From SIG673 sp045658525 (lineage in GTDB: Bacteria > Bacillota > Clostridia > Oscillospirales > CAG-272), in contig JAZOVD010000007.1 in the NCBI GenBank assembly GCA_045658525.1, positions 1 to 34,571 on the forward strand: a stretch of DNA of 34,571 bases, in the 5' to 3' direction. Shown piece by piece: positions 1-7,746 of this stretch (position 1 is the first letter of the stretch; each line of letters opens with the position of its first letter). The notes below the pieces were generated by a model. That model had not been told where the DNA came from and made no database searches. It saw only the letters and a program-made list of their open reading frames with translations. The translations under genes and the position numbers were made by a program.

Positions 1-786
1 CCCGTTCGCAGAGAGCTCGCGAGAATGACGCTCGAAAAGCTCATATCCGACGGACGTATCCATCCCACCAGAATAGAGGATACCGTTGAAAAGGCTCGCC
101 GCGAGGTCGAGACCGAGATCAAGCAGGCGGGCGAAAGAGCAACGTTCGAGATCGGCATCCATTCGATAAACCCTGAGCTTGTAAAGCTGCTCGGTCGCCT
201 TAAATACCGTACCAGCTACGGTCAGAACGTACTTATCCACTCCCTTGAAGTCGCGTATATTTCAGGTATAATCGCGGACGAGCTGGGAGTTGACAGCGTA
301 ACGGCAAAGCGCGCGGGACTTCTCCACGACATCGGTAAGGCTCTTACCGCCGAGGTCGAGGGCTCTCACGTTCAGCTCGGTGTTGACATCGCTAAGAAGT
401 ATAAGGAGAACGCCGAGGTCATTCACGCTATCGAGGCACACCATAACGACGTCGAGCCTCAGACTATAATCGCTGTTATAGTTCAGGCAGCCGACGCTAT
501 CTCCGCGGCGAGACCCGGAGCGAGACGCGAAAATCTTGAAAACTACATCAAGAGACTGCAAAAGCTTGAAGAGATCGCAAGCAGCTTCGGCGGCGTTGAG
601 AAATCCTATGCCGTTCAGGCGGGACGCGAGGTCCGCATAATGGTCAAGCCCGAGGAGGTCAACGACGAGCAGATGGTTCTCGTTGCACGCGACATCGTAA
701 AGAAGATCGGGGAAAGCCACGAATATCCCGGACAGATCAAGATAAACGTTATCCGCGAAAGCCGTGCGGTAGATTACGCAAAATAA
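1..786 (+). CDS. rny: Ribonuclease Y, C-terminal part (5' end outside window)
   Basis: RNase Y is the membrane-anchored endoribonuclease that initiates mRNA turnover in Firmicutes. The reading frame is open from base 1, so the N-terminal membrane anchor, coiled coil and most of the KH domain lie upstream of the window. The visible 261 residues are collinear with the family C terminus: the segment ISDGRIHPTRIEDTVEKAR, then the HD phosphohydrolase domain with LLHDIGKA (catalytic His-Asp) and an AHHND motif, then AARPGARRENLENYIKRL and the closing VIRESRAVDYAK. An internal ATG at position 25 is not the true start, because the upstream codons continue the family sequence. A stem-loop terminator follows directly. 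ymdB lies next on the same strand, as in many Firmicutes. Confidence 0.97.
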   Translation, partial: PVRRELARMTLEKLISDGRIHPTRIEDTVEKARREVETEIKQAGERATFEIGIHSINPELVKLLGRLKYRTSYGQNVLIHSLEVAYISGIIADELGVDSVTAKRAGLLHDIGKALTAEVEGSHVQLGVDIAKKYKENAEVIHAIEAHHNDVEPQTIIAVIVQAADAISAARPGARRENLENYIKRLQKLEEIASSFGGVEKSYAVQAGREVRIMVKPEEVNDEQMVLVARDIVKKIGESHEYPGQIKINVIRESRAVDYAK

Positions 787-792
787 AAACAC

Positions 793-824
793 ACCCCATT
801 GCTTCGGTAATGGGGTATTTTTGT
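793..824 (+). terminator. Rho-independent terminator after rny
   Basis: The stem ACCCCATT pairs with AATGGGGT around a GCTTCGGT loop and is followed by a short T run. It begins about 7 bases after the rny stop codon, so it should end the rny transcript before ymdB. Confidence 0.85.
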
Positions 825-835
825 AAAGGTTTTCT

Positions 836-932
836 CTTCTTTCTTGAAAGAAGCAAAGAACTTTTCTACTACGCCACCTTGTTATTTGGCGTAGTAGAAA
901 AGAGATTGGTTGTTTTTCTTCGAAAAAAGAGG
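836..932 (+). repeat. R1 hairpin repeat, copy 1
   Basis: This is a member of a family present about 12 times in the window. The parts in order are a palindromic arm (here a shortened CTTCTTTCTTGAAAGAAG), the linker CAAAGAACTT, a central stem (862-876 TTTTCTACTACGCCA pairing perfectly with 887-901), and a second small palindrome TTTTTCTTCGAAAAAA. Its central stem is the same type as those of copies 4 and 8. No ORF is associated. Confidence 0.85.
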
Positions 933-1008
933 CGAACACCTTACAAAAAAGAAAAGCCCATTATCGGGTCAATTGCCATATTTTTATTTTACGCTCTATT
1001 ATCCTAAC

Positions 1009-1106
1009 TTTTGCGAAGCAAATTATCAAATATTTTTCTCGCGCGCTCTCGCAACACGGGAGCGTGTGAGAAAAGTTTTTTGCCTACTTTTTTTCAAAAA
1101 AGTAGG
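1009..1106 (-). repeat. R1 hairpin repeat, copy 2 (reverse orientation)
   Basis: This is the same modular element read from the other strand: TTTTGCGAAGCAAA, a central stem (CTCGCGCGCTC with GAGCGTGTGAG), linker and a CCTACTTTT-type arm ending at 1106. The stem contains two G.U-type wobbles that pair only in + strand RNA, which is the ymdB sense strand. The arm ends 17 bases before the ymdB start, so any ymdB transcript starting upstream carries this hairpin. Together with the terminator and copy 1 it fills the 337-base gap between rny and ymdB, in which I see no gene. Confidence 0.85.
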
Positions 1107-1123
1107 AGAAAAGAAGGTACAAC

Positions 1124-1888
1124 ATGAAAATACTTGCTCTTGGGGACGTAACGGGAAGTGAAGCTGTTGCGTATCTTGAAAAAAAACTACGCCGTTTCAG
1201 ACGAGAAAACGGTATAGACTTCACCATAATCAACGCCGAGAACTCCGCGCAGTACAACGGCGTTGACAAGGAAGCTGCCGAGCGTCTTTTTGATGCGGGC
1301 GCGGACGTTCTGACGACGGGCAATCACGTCTATCGCATAAGCGCGGCGTATTCCTATCTTGACGACTGCGAGAACATCATCCGACCCGCAAACCTGCCCG
1401 GTGAATGTCCCGGAAGCGGATACGTCATTTTCGACATAGGAACAGACCGTATCCTTGTAATAAACCTGCTCGGAGTCACATATATGGAGCCGTGCGCATC
1501 TCCGTTCGACACGGCGGACTCCATACTCAAACGCGCGAGCGGAGCTTACGATATAGCTATCGTCGATATGCACGCTGAGGCTACGTCGGAAAAAGCGGCT
1601 CTGGCGCGTTATCTTGACGGCAGAGTGACGGCGGTTTTCGGCACGCACACGCACGTCCAGACCAACGATCCTCGCATTCTTCCCAACGGTACGGGCTTCA
1701 TCACCGACGTGGGAATGTGCGGTCCTGACGATTCAATACTCGGTGTCATAAGCGAACGCGTTATTGACAAGCTCAGACTTCATATGCCGAGACGCTTTGA
1801 GTACGCGGGCGGCAAAATAACCGCTCACGGTGTTATATTTACCCTGCAAGACCGCAAGGTCGTAAACGTCGAGACCGTCAGCTTTTAA
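1124..1888 (+). CDS. ymdB: YmdB-family metallophosphoesterase
   Basis: This 254-residue protein belongs to the YmdB family of calcineurin-like phosphoesterases, which in Bacillus subtilis hydrolyse 2',3'-cyclic nucleotides and influence biofilm and motility decisions. All metal and catalytic positions known from B. subtilis YmdB appear at the same residue numbers: D8 (LGDV), E39 and N40 (NAEN), N67 and H68 (GNH), H150 (DMHAEATSEK), H175 and H177 (GTHTHVQTND). Length matches the family (about 260). The start is supported by AGAAGG six bases upstream. It follows rny, a pairing common in Firmicutes, and is separated by only 14 bases from the next gene, implying co-transcription. The role in this organism is inferred from family membership. 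Confidence 0.95.
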   Translation: MKILALGDVTGSEAVAYLEKKLRRFRRENGIDFTIINAENSAQYNGVDKEAAERLFDAGADVLTTGNHVYRISAAYSYLDDCENIIRPANLPGECPGSGYVIFDIGTDRILVINLLGVTYMEPCASPFDTADSILKRASGAYDIAIVDMHAEATSEKAALARYLDGRVTAVFGTHTHVQTNDPRILPNGTGFITDVGMCGPDDSILGVISERVIDKLRLHMPRRFEYAGGKITAHGVIFTLQDRKVVNVETVSF

Positions 1889-1902
1889 GAAAGGGAATCT
1901 AA

Positions 1903-2412
1903 ATGACATATATTCCAAAAAAGAAACCGAAAAAAGCCGCTATAACAACGACGTTAACTCTTGTTATCGCTATCGTTTTGTACGCCGCGGGTGAGATCAT
2001 CGGCAAATATAAGATGCTTTTCGGGCTTCCCGCGCTGATACTCATATCACTTGGTCTTATGATACTCGCAAGGTATCTGCTCTGCGACCATAAGTACATT
2101 CTCTCAGGTATCGAAAACAGGGGCGCGGAGTCGGGCTTTTCGATAATCAAGGTCTCTGGCAGCCGTGAGGTAGCGCTCGCGCATTTCGACGTCATTTCGA
2201 TATACGCAATTGAACGTAAAATGAATGCCAAGGAGTTTGAGGCAAAGCACGGAACAGTTGATAAGATATACAATTACTGCTCCAATTTCCGACCCACAGA
2301 TAATTGCTTGCTCGCAATAGAGTTTAACGGAAAAAAGGTGCTTTTTCTCATAGAAGCGGACGAAAATTTCTTTAACGCAATAAAGAAAGAAATTGCTGTT
2401 CTGGATATTTGA
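1903..2412 (+). CDS. Small two-helix membrane protein of unknown function
   Basis: This is a 169-residue protein that I do not recognise. A Lys-rich N terminus (KKKPKKA) is followed by two hydrophobic segments at about residues 13-30 and 38-57, with a short loop between them. A soluble region of about 110 residues follows, rich in alternating hydrophobic residues (IIKVSGSREVALAHFDVISIYAIE) and containing CSNFRP, which suggests a small beta-rich cytosolic domain. AAAGGGA lies just upstream of the ATG, and the gene starts 14 bases after ymdB, so the two probably form an operon. No catalytic motif is visible. The positive-inside rule puts the N terminus and the soluble domain in the cytoplasm. 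Confidence 0.85.
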   Translation: MTYIPKKKPKKAAITTTLTLVIAIVLYAAGEIIGKYKMLFGLPALILISLGLMILARYLLCDHKYILSGIENRGAESGFSIIKVSGSREVALAHFDVISIYAIERKMNAKEFEAKHGTVDKIYNYCSNFRPTDNCLLAIEFNGKKVLFLIEADENFFNAIKKEIAVLDI

Positions 2413-2442
2413 TTAAATTTTATATTTCTTATTATTTTTATC

Positions 2443-2570
2443 TTCATTTCTTTTTCCTTCTTTGCAAAGAAAGAAAAAGAAATGAAGCAAAGAAAAAGAA
2501 AGAAACTTACAGTCGTACCTTTGTCGCCACCTTGGACGATTTTCACTTCCGAGGGGTTCGCATAGAGATA
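2443..2570 (+). repeat. R2 repeat, copy 1
   Basis: This is a repeat of about 128 bases. It opens with a long hairpin, TTCATTTCTTTTTCC... pairing with ...AAAGAAATGAA at 2443-2486. A purine run AAAGAAAAAGAAAGAAA follows, then a conserved tail containing CGCCACCTTGGACGATTTTC and CTTCCGAGGGGTTCGCATAG. Near-identical copies lie at 13372-13501 and, reversed, at 34296-34424. The opening hairpin may act as a terminator for the preceding gene, although no clear T run follows. With R1 copy 3 it fills the 315-base gap; I see no gene here. Confidence 0.85.
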
Positions 2571-2620
2571 TAGCTTAGTGAATTTTGGATGATTTACTCG
2601 TGTTGCGGGTGAGCTTATCC

Positions 2621-2720
2621 CCTTTTTTCGAAGAAAAACAAAAAAATAATTCTAAAAAATGCACCCATAACACGGGTGCATTTTTTAGAAGTTCTTTGCT
2701 TCTTTCTTTCAAGAAAGAAG
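2621..2720 (-). repeat. R1 hairpin repeat, copy 3 (reverse orientation)
   Basis: The element holds the small palindrome TTTTTTCGAAGAAAAA, then a long perfect central stem TTCTAAAAAATGCACCC / GGGTGCATTTTTTAGAA around a short loop ATAACAC, then the linker and a CTTCTTTCTTTCAAGAAAGAAG-type arm. It lies between two convergent genes (ends at 2412 and 2728), so the strong stem flanked by A and T runs could terminate transcription in both directions. Confidence 0.85.
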
Positions 2721-2727
2721 ATAAAAA

Positions 2728-3465
2728 TCACTGTAACGGGAAATTACCTGCAAGTCCTGCTAAGATGGTTATAACGTAAACCACCGCGTAGATAACGGTA
2801 AGCGCGACGCCGACTATGTTAAGAGCGAGTGAGATCTTCTTTCTGCGCGCTTCTTCCTCGTCGGTCTGCGCGTTTCTCGCGTTGAGGGCGAAGAAAAGTC
2901 CTATTACACCAAATACCATACCTATACAGCAGCAACCAAATATGATATTGATGACCGAGAAAATAACGAGAGCCACGCTCGTCTGACGCTGAGGCTGGGG
3001 CTGTCTCCACGGTGTCTGCTGACCGAACGGTGGCTGATACTGTCCGTTATATCCGCCATTATTATAACCACCGTAATTACCGTTATTGTTATACCCACCG
3101 CCGTACTGACCGTTCTGCCCGTAGGGGTTCTGTCCGTACGGATTTTGGTTTTGGTTTTGCTGACCGCCGTTTCCGTTATTGTTGCCAAACGGGGGCTGAT
3201 ACTGACCGTATGGATTATGATACTGGTTCTGCTGACCGTTGTCATTTTGGTTCTGAGAGCCGCTATTACCGTCGTTACTGTTATTATTGTTGTTATTGTT
3301 ACTATTGTTACTATTGTTATTATTTTCGTTATTGCCGCTATTGCCGTACCATTCCTGACCGTATCTGTACGAACGGTCCGCGCCCTTTGGGTGACCGCAA
3401 TGAGGGCATTTCTGTTCGCTATCGTCTATCTTTTCACCGCAGTTGGTACAAAAAGTGAATGCCAT
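2728..3465 (-). CDS. Zinc-ribbon protein with prion-like Asn/Gln-rich linker and two C-terminal membrane helices
   Basis: This 245-residue protein has three parts. Residues 6-24 form a zinc ribbon (C6, C9, C20, C23; CTNCG and CPHCG). Residues about 38-160 are low complexity, dominated by Asn, Gln, Gly and Tyr, with runs of Asn and repeated NPYGQ and QYQPPFG units. Residues 163-193 and 211-238 are membrane helices separated by a charged loop (TDEEEARRKK), the arrangement seen in CD225/dispanin-like and DUF4190-like small membrane proteins. AAAGG lies just upstream of the ATG. The gene is 31 bases after pgsA and probably the last of that operon. Function is unknown; the linker composition meets a prion-like description. 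The AAC/AAT trinucleotide tract encoding it (about 3280-3330) could change length in frame. Confidence 0.85.
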   Translation of the reverse strand: MAFTFCTNCGEKIDDSEQKCPHCGHPKGADRSYRYGQEWYGNSGNNENNNNSNNSNNNNNNNSNDGNSGSQNQNDNGQQNQYHNPYGQYQPPFGNNNGNGGQQNQNQNPYGQNPYGQNGQYGGGYNNNGNYGGYNNGGYNGQYQPPFGQQTPWRQPQPQRQTSVALVIFSVINIIFGCCCIGMVFGVIGLFFALNARNAQTDEEEARRKKISLALNIVGVALTVIYAVVYVITILAGLAGNFPLQ

Positions 3466-3496
3466 ATACCTTTATCCTCTCCAAAAAATATGTTTC

Positions 3497-4096
3497 TTAC
3501 TTGTTTGAGTTGATATGAGGCCAGTAAGCCTTGAAATAGTCAAAGCCGGAGAACAGTGTAGTAACTACCATTACGGCGGTCATAACGTAGGAAGCTATAA
3601 GTCCGTCCCAGATAACAGGCTCGACTAATATAATAATGATACCCGCAATTTGTGACACTGTCTTTAACTTGCCGAAAATATTTGCCGCAACGACGATACC
3701 CGCAGAGCTTGAAACTATAAGTCTCATAGACGTTACCGCAAGCTCTCTGAATATTATGATGAACGCCGCGATAGCGAAAAGTCCGAGGAAAAGTCTGTAT
3801 TCTGCTTTTCCCGTATCGATTATACGCTTTGCGGTGAGGGTAAGAACTCCTATCATCGCGCCGAATACCATCAGCTTATCGGCAAGAGGGTCCATAAATT
3901 TTCCGAAATCGGTAACGAGATTATATTTTCTCGCTATTTTACCGTCAAGCATATCGGTAAAAGCGGTAAGCGCGAAGATTATCGCGGAAACTATGCCTGT
4001 CGCGGTATATCCGAGTATCTCGGGAAATATAAGGAATACCATAAAGAACGGTATCATTATCATACGCAAACAGGTCAGCTTATTTGGAAGATTCAT
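3497..4096 (-). CDS. pgsA: CDP-diacylglycerol-glycerol-3-phosphate 3-phosphatidyltransferase
   Basis: PgsA catalyses the committed step of phosphatidylglycerol synthesis, joining CDP-diacylglycerol and glycerol-3-phosphate at the membrane. The 199-residue protein carries the full CDP-alcohol phosphotransferase signature: D48 and D51 with G52, then A55-R56, G65, D69 and D73 (DMLDGKIAR, then DFGKFMDPLADK). Several hydrophobic segments around it fit the usual six-helix topology, and the family opening NLPNKLTCLRM is present. AAAGGAT precedes the ATG. It lies downstream of rimO, recX and recA, a common Firmicutes neighbourhood. A 280-base gap rich in repeats separates it from rimO, so it may have its own promoter. 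Confidence 0.95.
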   Translation of the reverse strand: MNLPNKLTCLRMIMIPFFMVFLIFPEILGYTATGIVSAIIFALTAFTDMLDGKIARKYNLVTDFGKFMDPLADKLMVFGAMIGVLTLTAKRIIDTGKAEYRLFLGLFAIAAFIIIFRELAVTSMRLIVSSSAGIVVAANIFGKLKTVSQIAGIIIILVEPVIWDGLIASYVMTAVMVVTTLFSGFDYFKAYWPHINSNK

Positions 4097-4134
4097 TTTT
4101 TCTATCCTTTCTTTTATGTGTTGTGGGAGAGTTC

Positions 4135-4242
4135 TGTCATTCTGAACGAAGTGAAGAATCTAAAATGAAAGCTCTCGGTCTGACGGAGCGGAGATTTCAT
4201 AATTTAAGATTCTTCGTCGGCTTCGCCTTCCTCAGAATGACA
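4135..4242 (+). repeat. Repeat family C, copy 1
   Basis: An inverted-repeat element begins TGTCATTCTGAACGAAGTGA and ends in its near reverse complement (AAGATTCTTCGTCGGCTTCG, then CTCAGAATGACA). A second copy lies at 34175-34281, and a divergent relative at about 19515-19590. It is intergenic (pgsA to rimO) and has no ORF. Confidence 0.8.
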
Positions 4243-4267
4243 ACGCAGGGGTTCGTCAGCTCTGCCC

Positions 4268-4369
4268 TTTCCTTGTGTGTATTTGCCTTCACACGGGAGG
4301 AGCAAGCCCCTCCCCTACCAATCCGGCGTAAATCTATCCCGTAGGGGTCGGCGCCCTCGACGACCCGCC
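4268..4369. repeat. Repeat family E, copy 1
   Basis: This G/C-rich intergenic segment contains ACGGGAGGAGCAAGCCCC and the phrase GTAGGGGTCGGCGCCCTCGA ending in CGACCCG. The second phrase recurs at 25902-25930 as GTAGGGGTCGGCGCCTACGA. It ends just before the rimO stop codon. Its function is unknown. Confidence 0.6.
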
Positions 4370-4376
4370 AAAACGT

Positions 4377-5714
4377 TTATACAATCGCCTCGGAAACAAG
4401 GTCGCCGTCAAGCGTCGAAAGTATCTTTACCTTGACAAACTGACCCGCCGAAAACGCGTCCTTTTTAGAACCGATTATATATATCTTTCCGTCTATTTCG
4501 GGTGCGTCCTCCGCGCCTCTTGAATAGTACGTCTCAGAAACCGGATCATAACCCTCTATTATGACCGTCTCGGTAATACCGACACGGGAGGCGTTATATT
4601 CATCGGTTATTTCTTCCTGCTGCATCATAACGGCTTTATAACGGTCTGCCTTCTTTATCTTTGAGACCTGACCGCTAAAAGAAGCGGCGGGCGTTCCGTC
4701 CTCGCGTGAATACTCAAACGCGCCGAGCTTATTTATCTTGGTCTCTTTAAGGAAGTCCATAAGCTCATCAAAATGCGCGTCCGTTTCCCCTGGGAAGCCA
4801 ACTATTACGGTGCTTCTTATCGTTATCTCCGGGCAAGCCTCGCGAAGCGCCTTTATCGAGCTTTTTATTACCTCGCTTCCGCCGTGGCGGTTCATTCTTT
4901 TAAGAACGGTATCATTTATATGCTGGATAGGCATATCTATATACTTTACAAGGCGGTCATTTTCCTTGAACTCTTTAAGAAGTCCGTCAGTTATCTTGTC
5001 GGGATAGCAGTAAAGTATTCTTATCCACGGTATAGAGGTCTCCTCGGTTATCCTGCGGATAAGCTTATCAAGGCAATACTCGCCGTAGATGTCCTGACCG
5101 TATCTGGTCGTATCCTGCGCTACAAGCACAAGCTCCTTTGCGCCTATCTCCTCCATATCCTTTGCTTCCGCTACAAGCTCTTCTATCGGTCTTGAACGGA
5201 ATCTTCCTCTTATATCGGGGATAGCGCAGTAGGTACAGCGGTTATCACAACCCTCCGCGATCTTTAAGTAAGCGTAATGCTCGGGTGTGGTAACTATCCT
5301 GTCACCTCCAAGCTCAGCTTCCTCAGGGGCTTTAAGCGAGGAATAACGTTCTCCTCTCTCTACCGCCTTGACTGCCTCTGTTATATCGTGTATAGAGCCT
5401 ACGCTGACCACCGCGTCTATTTCGGGGAACTGTTTGAGTATGTCCTTTCCGTATCTCTGTACGAGACAGCCGCATACTATAAGTCCCTTTAACTTAGCGT
5501 TAGTCTTTAACCACGCTATATCGAGAATATTCTCTATCGCCTCAGTCTTTGCTTCCTGTATAAAGCCGCAGGTGTTGAGTATTATTATATCCGCTTCCGT
5601 GTCATCGGGCGTTATCTCATAGCCTGCTTTCGCAAGCTCCGCAAGCATCACCTCGGTATCCATAAGGTTCTTTGAGCAACCGAGTGACACAAATCCTATT
5701 TTCGTATTGTTCAT
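4377..5714 (-). CDS. rimO: Ribosomal protein S12 methylthiotransferase RimO
   Basis: RimO is a radical-SAM enzyme that adds a methylthio group to an aspartate of ribosomal protein S12. At 445 residues it is full length. The N-terminal UPF0004 domain carries the three auxiliary-cluster cysteines C13 (SLGCSKN), C49 (NTCGF) and C83 (CGCLVQR). The radical-SAM core carries C156, C160 and C163 (EGCDNRCTYCAIP), preceded by YAYLKIAEGC. The C-terminal TRAM domain starts near residue 380 and ends VKVKILSTLDGDLVSEAIV. The SLGCSKN opening and ARIRGRFRSR-type segment (here IPDIRGRFRSRP) favour RimO over the tRNA enzyme MiaB. It lies downstream of recA-recX with a 139-base repeat between. Confidence 0.97.
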   Translation of the reverse strand: MNNTKIGFVSLGCSKNLMDTEVMLAELAKAGYEITPDDTEADIIILNTCGFIQEAKTEAIENILDIAWLKTNAKLKGLIVCGCLVQRYGKDILKQFPEIDAVVSVGSIHDITEAVKAVERGERYSSLKAPEEAELGGDRIVTTPEHYAYLKIAEGCDNRCTYCAIPDIRGRFRSRPIEELVAEAKDMEEIGAKELVLVAQDTTRYGQDIYGEYCLDKLIRRITEETSIPWIRILYCYPDKITDGLLKEFKENDRLVKYIDMPIQHINDTVLKRMNRHGGSEVIKSSIKALREACPEITIRSTVIVGFPGETDAHFDELMDFLKETKINKLGAFEYSREDGTPAASFSGQVSKIKKADRYKAVMMQQEEITDEYNASRVGITETVIIEGYDPVSETYYSRGAEDAPEIDGKIYIIGSKKDAFSAGQFVKVKILSTLDGDLVSEAIV

Positions 5715-5740
5715 TTTAGTTTATTCCTTTTGGTTCTTTC

Positions 5741-5869
5741 GCCTCCCCTGTGCAAGGGGAGGTGTCTTTGCCATCGGCAAAGACGGAGGGGTTGTAAATT
5801 TGTCATATCACGAAAAACAATCCCTCAGTCATCGTCTGCGATGACAGCTCCCTTTACACAAGGGAGCCT
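5741..5869. repeat. Repeat family D (two nested inverted repeats)
   Basis: The element has CCTCCCCTGTGCAAGGGGAGG at one end and GCTCCCTTTACACAAGGGAGC at the other, with GTCTTTGCCATCGGCAAAGAC and TCATCGTCTGCGATGA hairpins in between. It fills the recX-rimO gap. Its right end overlaps the last codons of recX, which therefore takes its final residues and stop from the repeat. Confidence 0.7.
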
Positions 5870-6429
5870 TCCAAATTCCTTTTCGCTTCGTTTATCTCGT
5901 CGGGAGAAAATCCCGCGTTATACGCCGCGCGCATTGCCTTTTCTATCGGCTTTCCCGCGTATTTACTCATAAGCCTTTCGCAGTTAGACACGAAATCTAT
6001 CTCGGAAAAGTCAAGACTGTCTATTACTTCCTCGGATATTCCCTTACCTGAAAGATAGTAGCAGATCTTTTTCTTTCCCCAAAGACGCTCGGAGAGCTTA
6101 TAGATCGCGTTTTCCGCAAGACGCTTATCGTTTACGTATCCAAAGCCCTTGACGTACTCGATGGCTTCCTCTATCTCGTCCTTTGTGTACCTTTCTCTGC
6201 TTTCAAGCTTACGCCTTAACCCTTGCTCGGTATATGAAGAAGTCGAAACGAGCGACATTGCGTCGGTTTTTGCTGTTTTCTTTGGCTTTAACAGCGTTTC
6301 TTCCTCGGCGCGCTCGTCGTTTTCTTGGGATTCGGGGTCATTTATTGCCGTTTCGGTGTCGTCACAAAGTCTTACCGCGCGGTTTCTGTACTCGTCGGGT
6401 GTAAGAGCGTCGGCGCGAGAACGACGCAT
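5854..6429 (-). CDS. recX: Regulatory protein RecX
   Basis: RecX binds RecA filaments and modulates recombination. The 191-residue protein has an N-terminal acidic, variable region (about residues 1-60) followed by RecX helical repeats: SYTEQGLRRKLESR, then EEAIEYVKGFGYVNDKRLAEN, then LWGKKKICYYLSGKGISEEVID. Its ATG overlaps the recA stop codon by one base (TAATG), a classic translational-coupling arrangement. The last codons (NLEGSLV and the stop) lie inside intergenic repeat D, so the natural C terminus may have been replaced by repeat sequence. Confidence 0.92.
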   Translation of the reverse strand: MRRSRADALTPDEYRNRAVRLCDDTETAINDPESQENDERAEEETLLKPKKTAKTDAMSLVSTSSYTEQGLRRKLESRERYTKDEIEEAIEYVKGFGYVNDKRLAENAIYKLSERLWGKKKICYYLSGKGISEEVIDSLDFSEIDFVSNCERLMSKYAGKPIEKAMRAAYNAGFSPDEINEAKRNLEGSLV

Positions 6430-7547
6430 TATACCTCGTCCTCTAACTTAACGTCGAATATGGAATCGTCCGCGTCGTCATCCTCGGAGTAGGCTTCCTT
6501 CATATCGAGGTCGAGCTTATCGCCCTGACTTCTGACCTTTCTCTCTATCTCCGCGAACAGCTCCTTGTCGCTTTCAAGTATCGCGCGGATATTGTCCTTA
6601 CCCTGACCGAGACGCTTGTCGGCGTAGGAGAACCACGAGCCGCTCTTTTCGATTATGTTAAGCTCTATCGCGAGGTCGAGAAGCTCGCCCGATTTGGATA
6701 TTCCCTGACCGAACAGTATATCGAACTCTGCGGTCTTGAAGGGGGGAGCGACCTTGTTCTTAACGACCTTACATTTAACTCTGTTTCCGTATGTATCCGC
6801 GCCGTTTTTGAGGGCTTCGCCCTTTCTTACCTCTATTCTTACGGACGAATAGAATTTGAGCGCGCGTCCGCCGGGAGTTACCTCGGGGTTGCCGTACATA
6901 ACTCCGACCTTTTCTCTTAACTGGTTGATGAAGATACAAACGCAGTTGGACTTCGCTATCGCGCCTGAGAGCTTACGCATCGCCTGGCTCATAAGTCTTG
7001 CCTGCGCGCCGACGTGGGATGCTCCCATATCGCCGTCTATCTCCTGCTGGGGAACGAGTGCCGCTACCGAGTCAACGACTATCGCGTCGATCGCGCCTGA
7101 ACGAACGAGCGCCTCGGTAACTTCAAGAGCCTGCTCTCCGCTGTCGGGCTGGGAGATGAGAAGCTCGTCTATGTTTACACCGAGGTTCTTGGCGTAAACG
7201 GGATCGAGCGCGTGCTCAGCGTCTATGAACGCCGCCGTTCCGCCCGTTTTCTGGACCTCCGCTACTACGTGGAGCGCGACGGTGGTCTTACCCGAGGATT
7301 CGGGTCCGTATATCTCAACTATACGTCCCTTTGGAACTCCGCCTATTCCGAGCGCGGTATCGAGCATTATTGAACCGGTTGAGACTGCGCTTACCTGCAT
7401 CTTGGCGTTCTCGCCGAGACGCATTATAGTTCCCTGACCGTAGGCTTTCGTTATATGTGCTATCGCTGTATCGAGCGCTTTTTTCTTTTCCTCAGCGCTC
7501 GTCATCTGTGATACCTGCTGGGTATCCTTCTTCGTCTGCTTCGCCAT
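6429..7547 (-). CDS. recA: Recombinase RecA
   Basis: RecA forms the nucleoprotein filament for homologous recombination and triggers the SOS response. The 372-residue protein has Walker A GPESSGKTT at 81-89, the conserved DAEHALDP and VDSVAALVP segments, the family phrase GGRALKFYSSVR, and the usual acidic C-terminal tail (EAYSEDDDADDSIFD). AAAGGATAA precedes the ATG. It is translationally coupled to recX. I looked for a LexA-type GAAC-N4-GTTC operator in the upstream gap and did not see one. The gap contains R1 copy 4, which separates recA from the upstream lipoprotein gene. Confidence 0.99.
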   Translation of the reverse strand: MAKQTKKDTQQVSQMTSAEEKKKALDTAIAHITKAYGQGTIMRLGENAKMQVSAVSTGSIMLDTALGIGGVPKGRIVEIYGPESSGKTTVALHVVAEVQKTGGTAAFIDAEHALDPVYAKNLGVNIDELLISQPDSGEQALEVTEALVRSGAIDAIVVDSVAALVPQQEIDGDMGASHVGAQARLMSQAMRKLSGAIAKSNCVCIFINQLREKVGVMYGNPEVTPGGRALKFYSSVRIEVRKGEALKNGADTYGNRVKCKVVKNKVAPPFKTAEFDILFGQGISKSGELLDLAIELNIIEKSGSWFSYADKRLGQGKDNIRAILESDKELFAEIERKVRSQGDKLDLDMKEAYSEDDDADDSIFDVKLEDEV

Positions 7548-7580
7548 TTTGTTTTATCCTTTCGATGAGATGTTTTTTTC

Positions 7581-7689
7581 CTTCTTTCTTGAAAGAAAGA
7601 AGCAAAGAACTTTTCTACTACGCCACATTGGTATATGGCGTAGTAGAAAAAGGTTTTGTTATTTTGCTCCGCAAAAAGATGGAGAAAAT
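7581..7689 (+). repeat. R1 hairpin repeat, copy 4
   Basis: The palindromic arm CTTCTTTCTTGAAAGAAAG(AAG) is followed by the AGCAAAGAAC linker, the perfect 15-bp stem 7611-7625 / 7636-7650 (TTTTCTACTACGCCA), and the small palindrome TTTTGCTCCGCAAAA. It is antisense to the recA leader. Compared with copy 8, the stem base pair T7613-A7648 is replaced by C-G there. Confidence 0.9.
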
Positions 7690-7726
7690 AACCCTGAAAT
7701 GTTAAAATTAGTTTTGGTTGGATTTT

Positions 7727-7732
7727 TGTCAA
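7727..7732 (-). promoter_or_regulatory. Possible -35 element for recA
   Basis: A consensus TTGACA is present on the - strand. The best -10 candidates downstream (TAATTT at 16 bases, TTTTAA at 19) are weak, so this is only a candidate recA promoter. Confidence 0.3.
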
Positions 7733-7746
7733 AAAGCGTTTGAAGG

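Noticed and set aside
262..939. Open frame of 225 codons on the - strand opposite rny
   Set aside because: It is antisense to conserved RNase Y sequence and begins in repeat R1.
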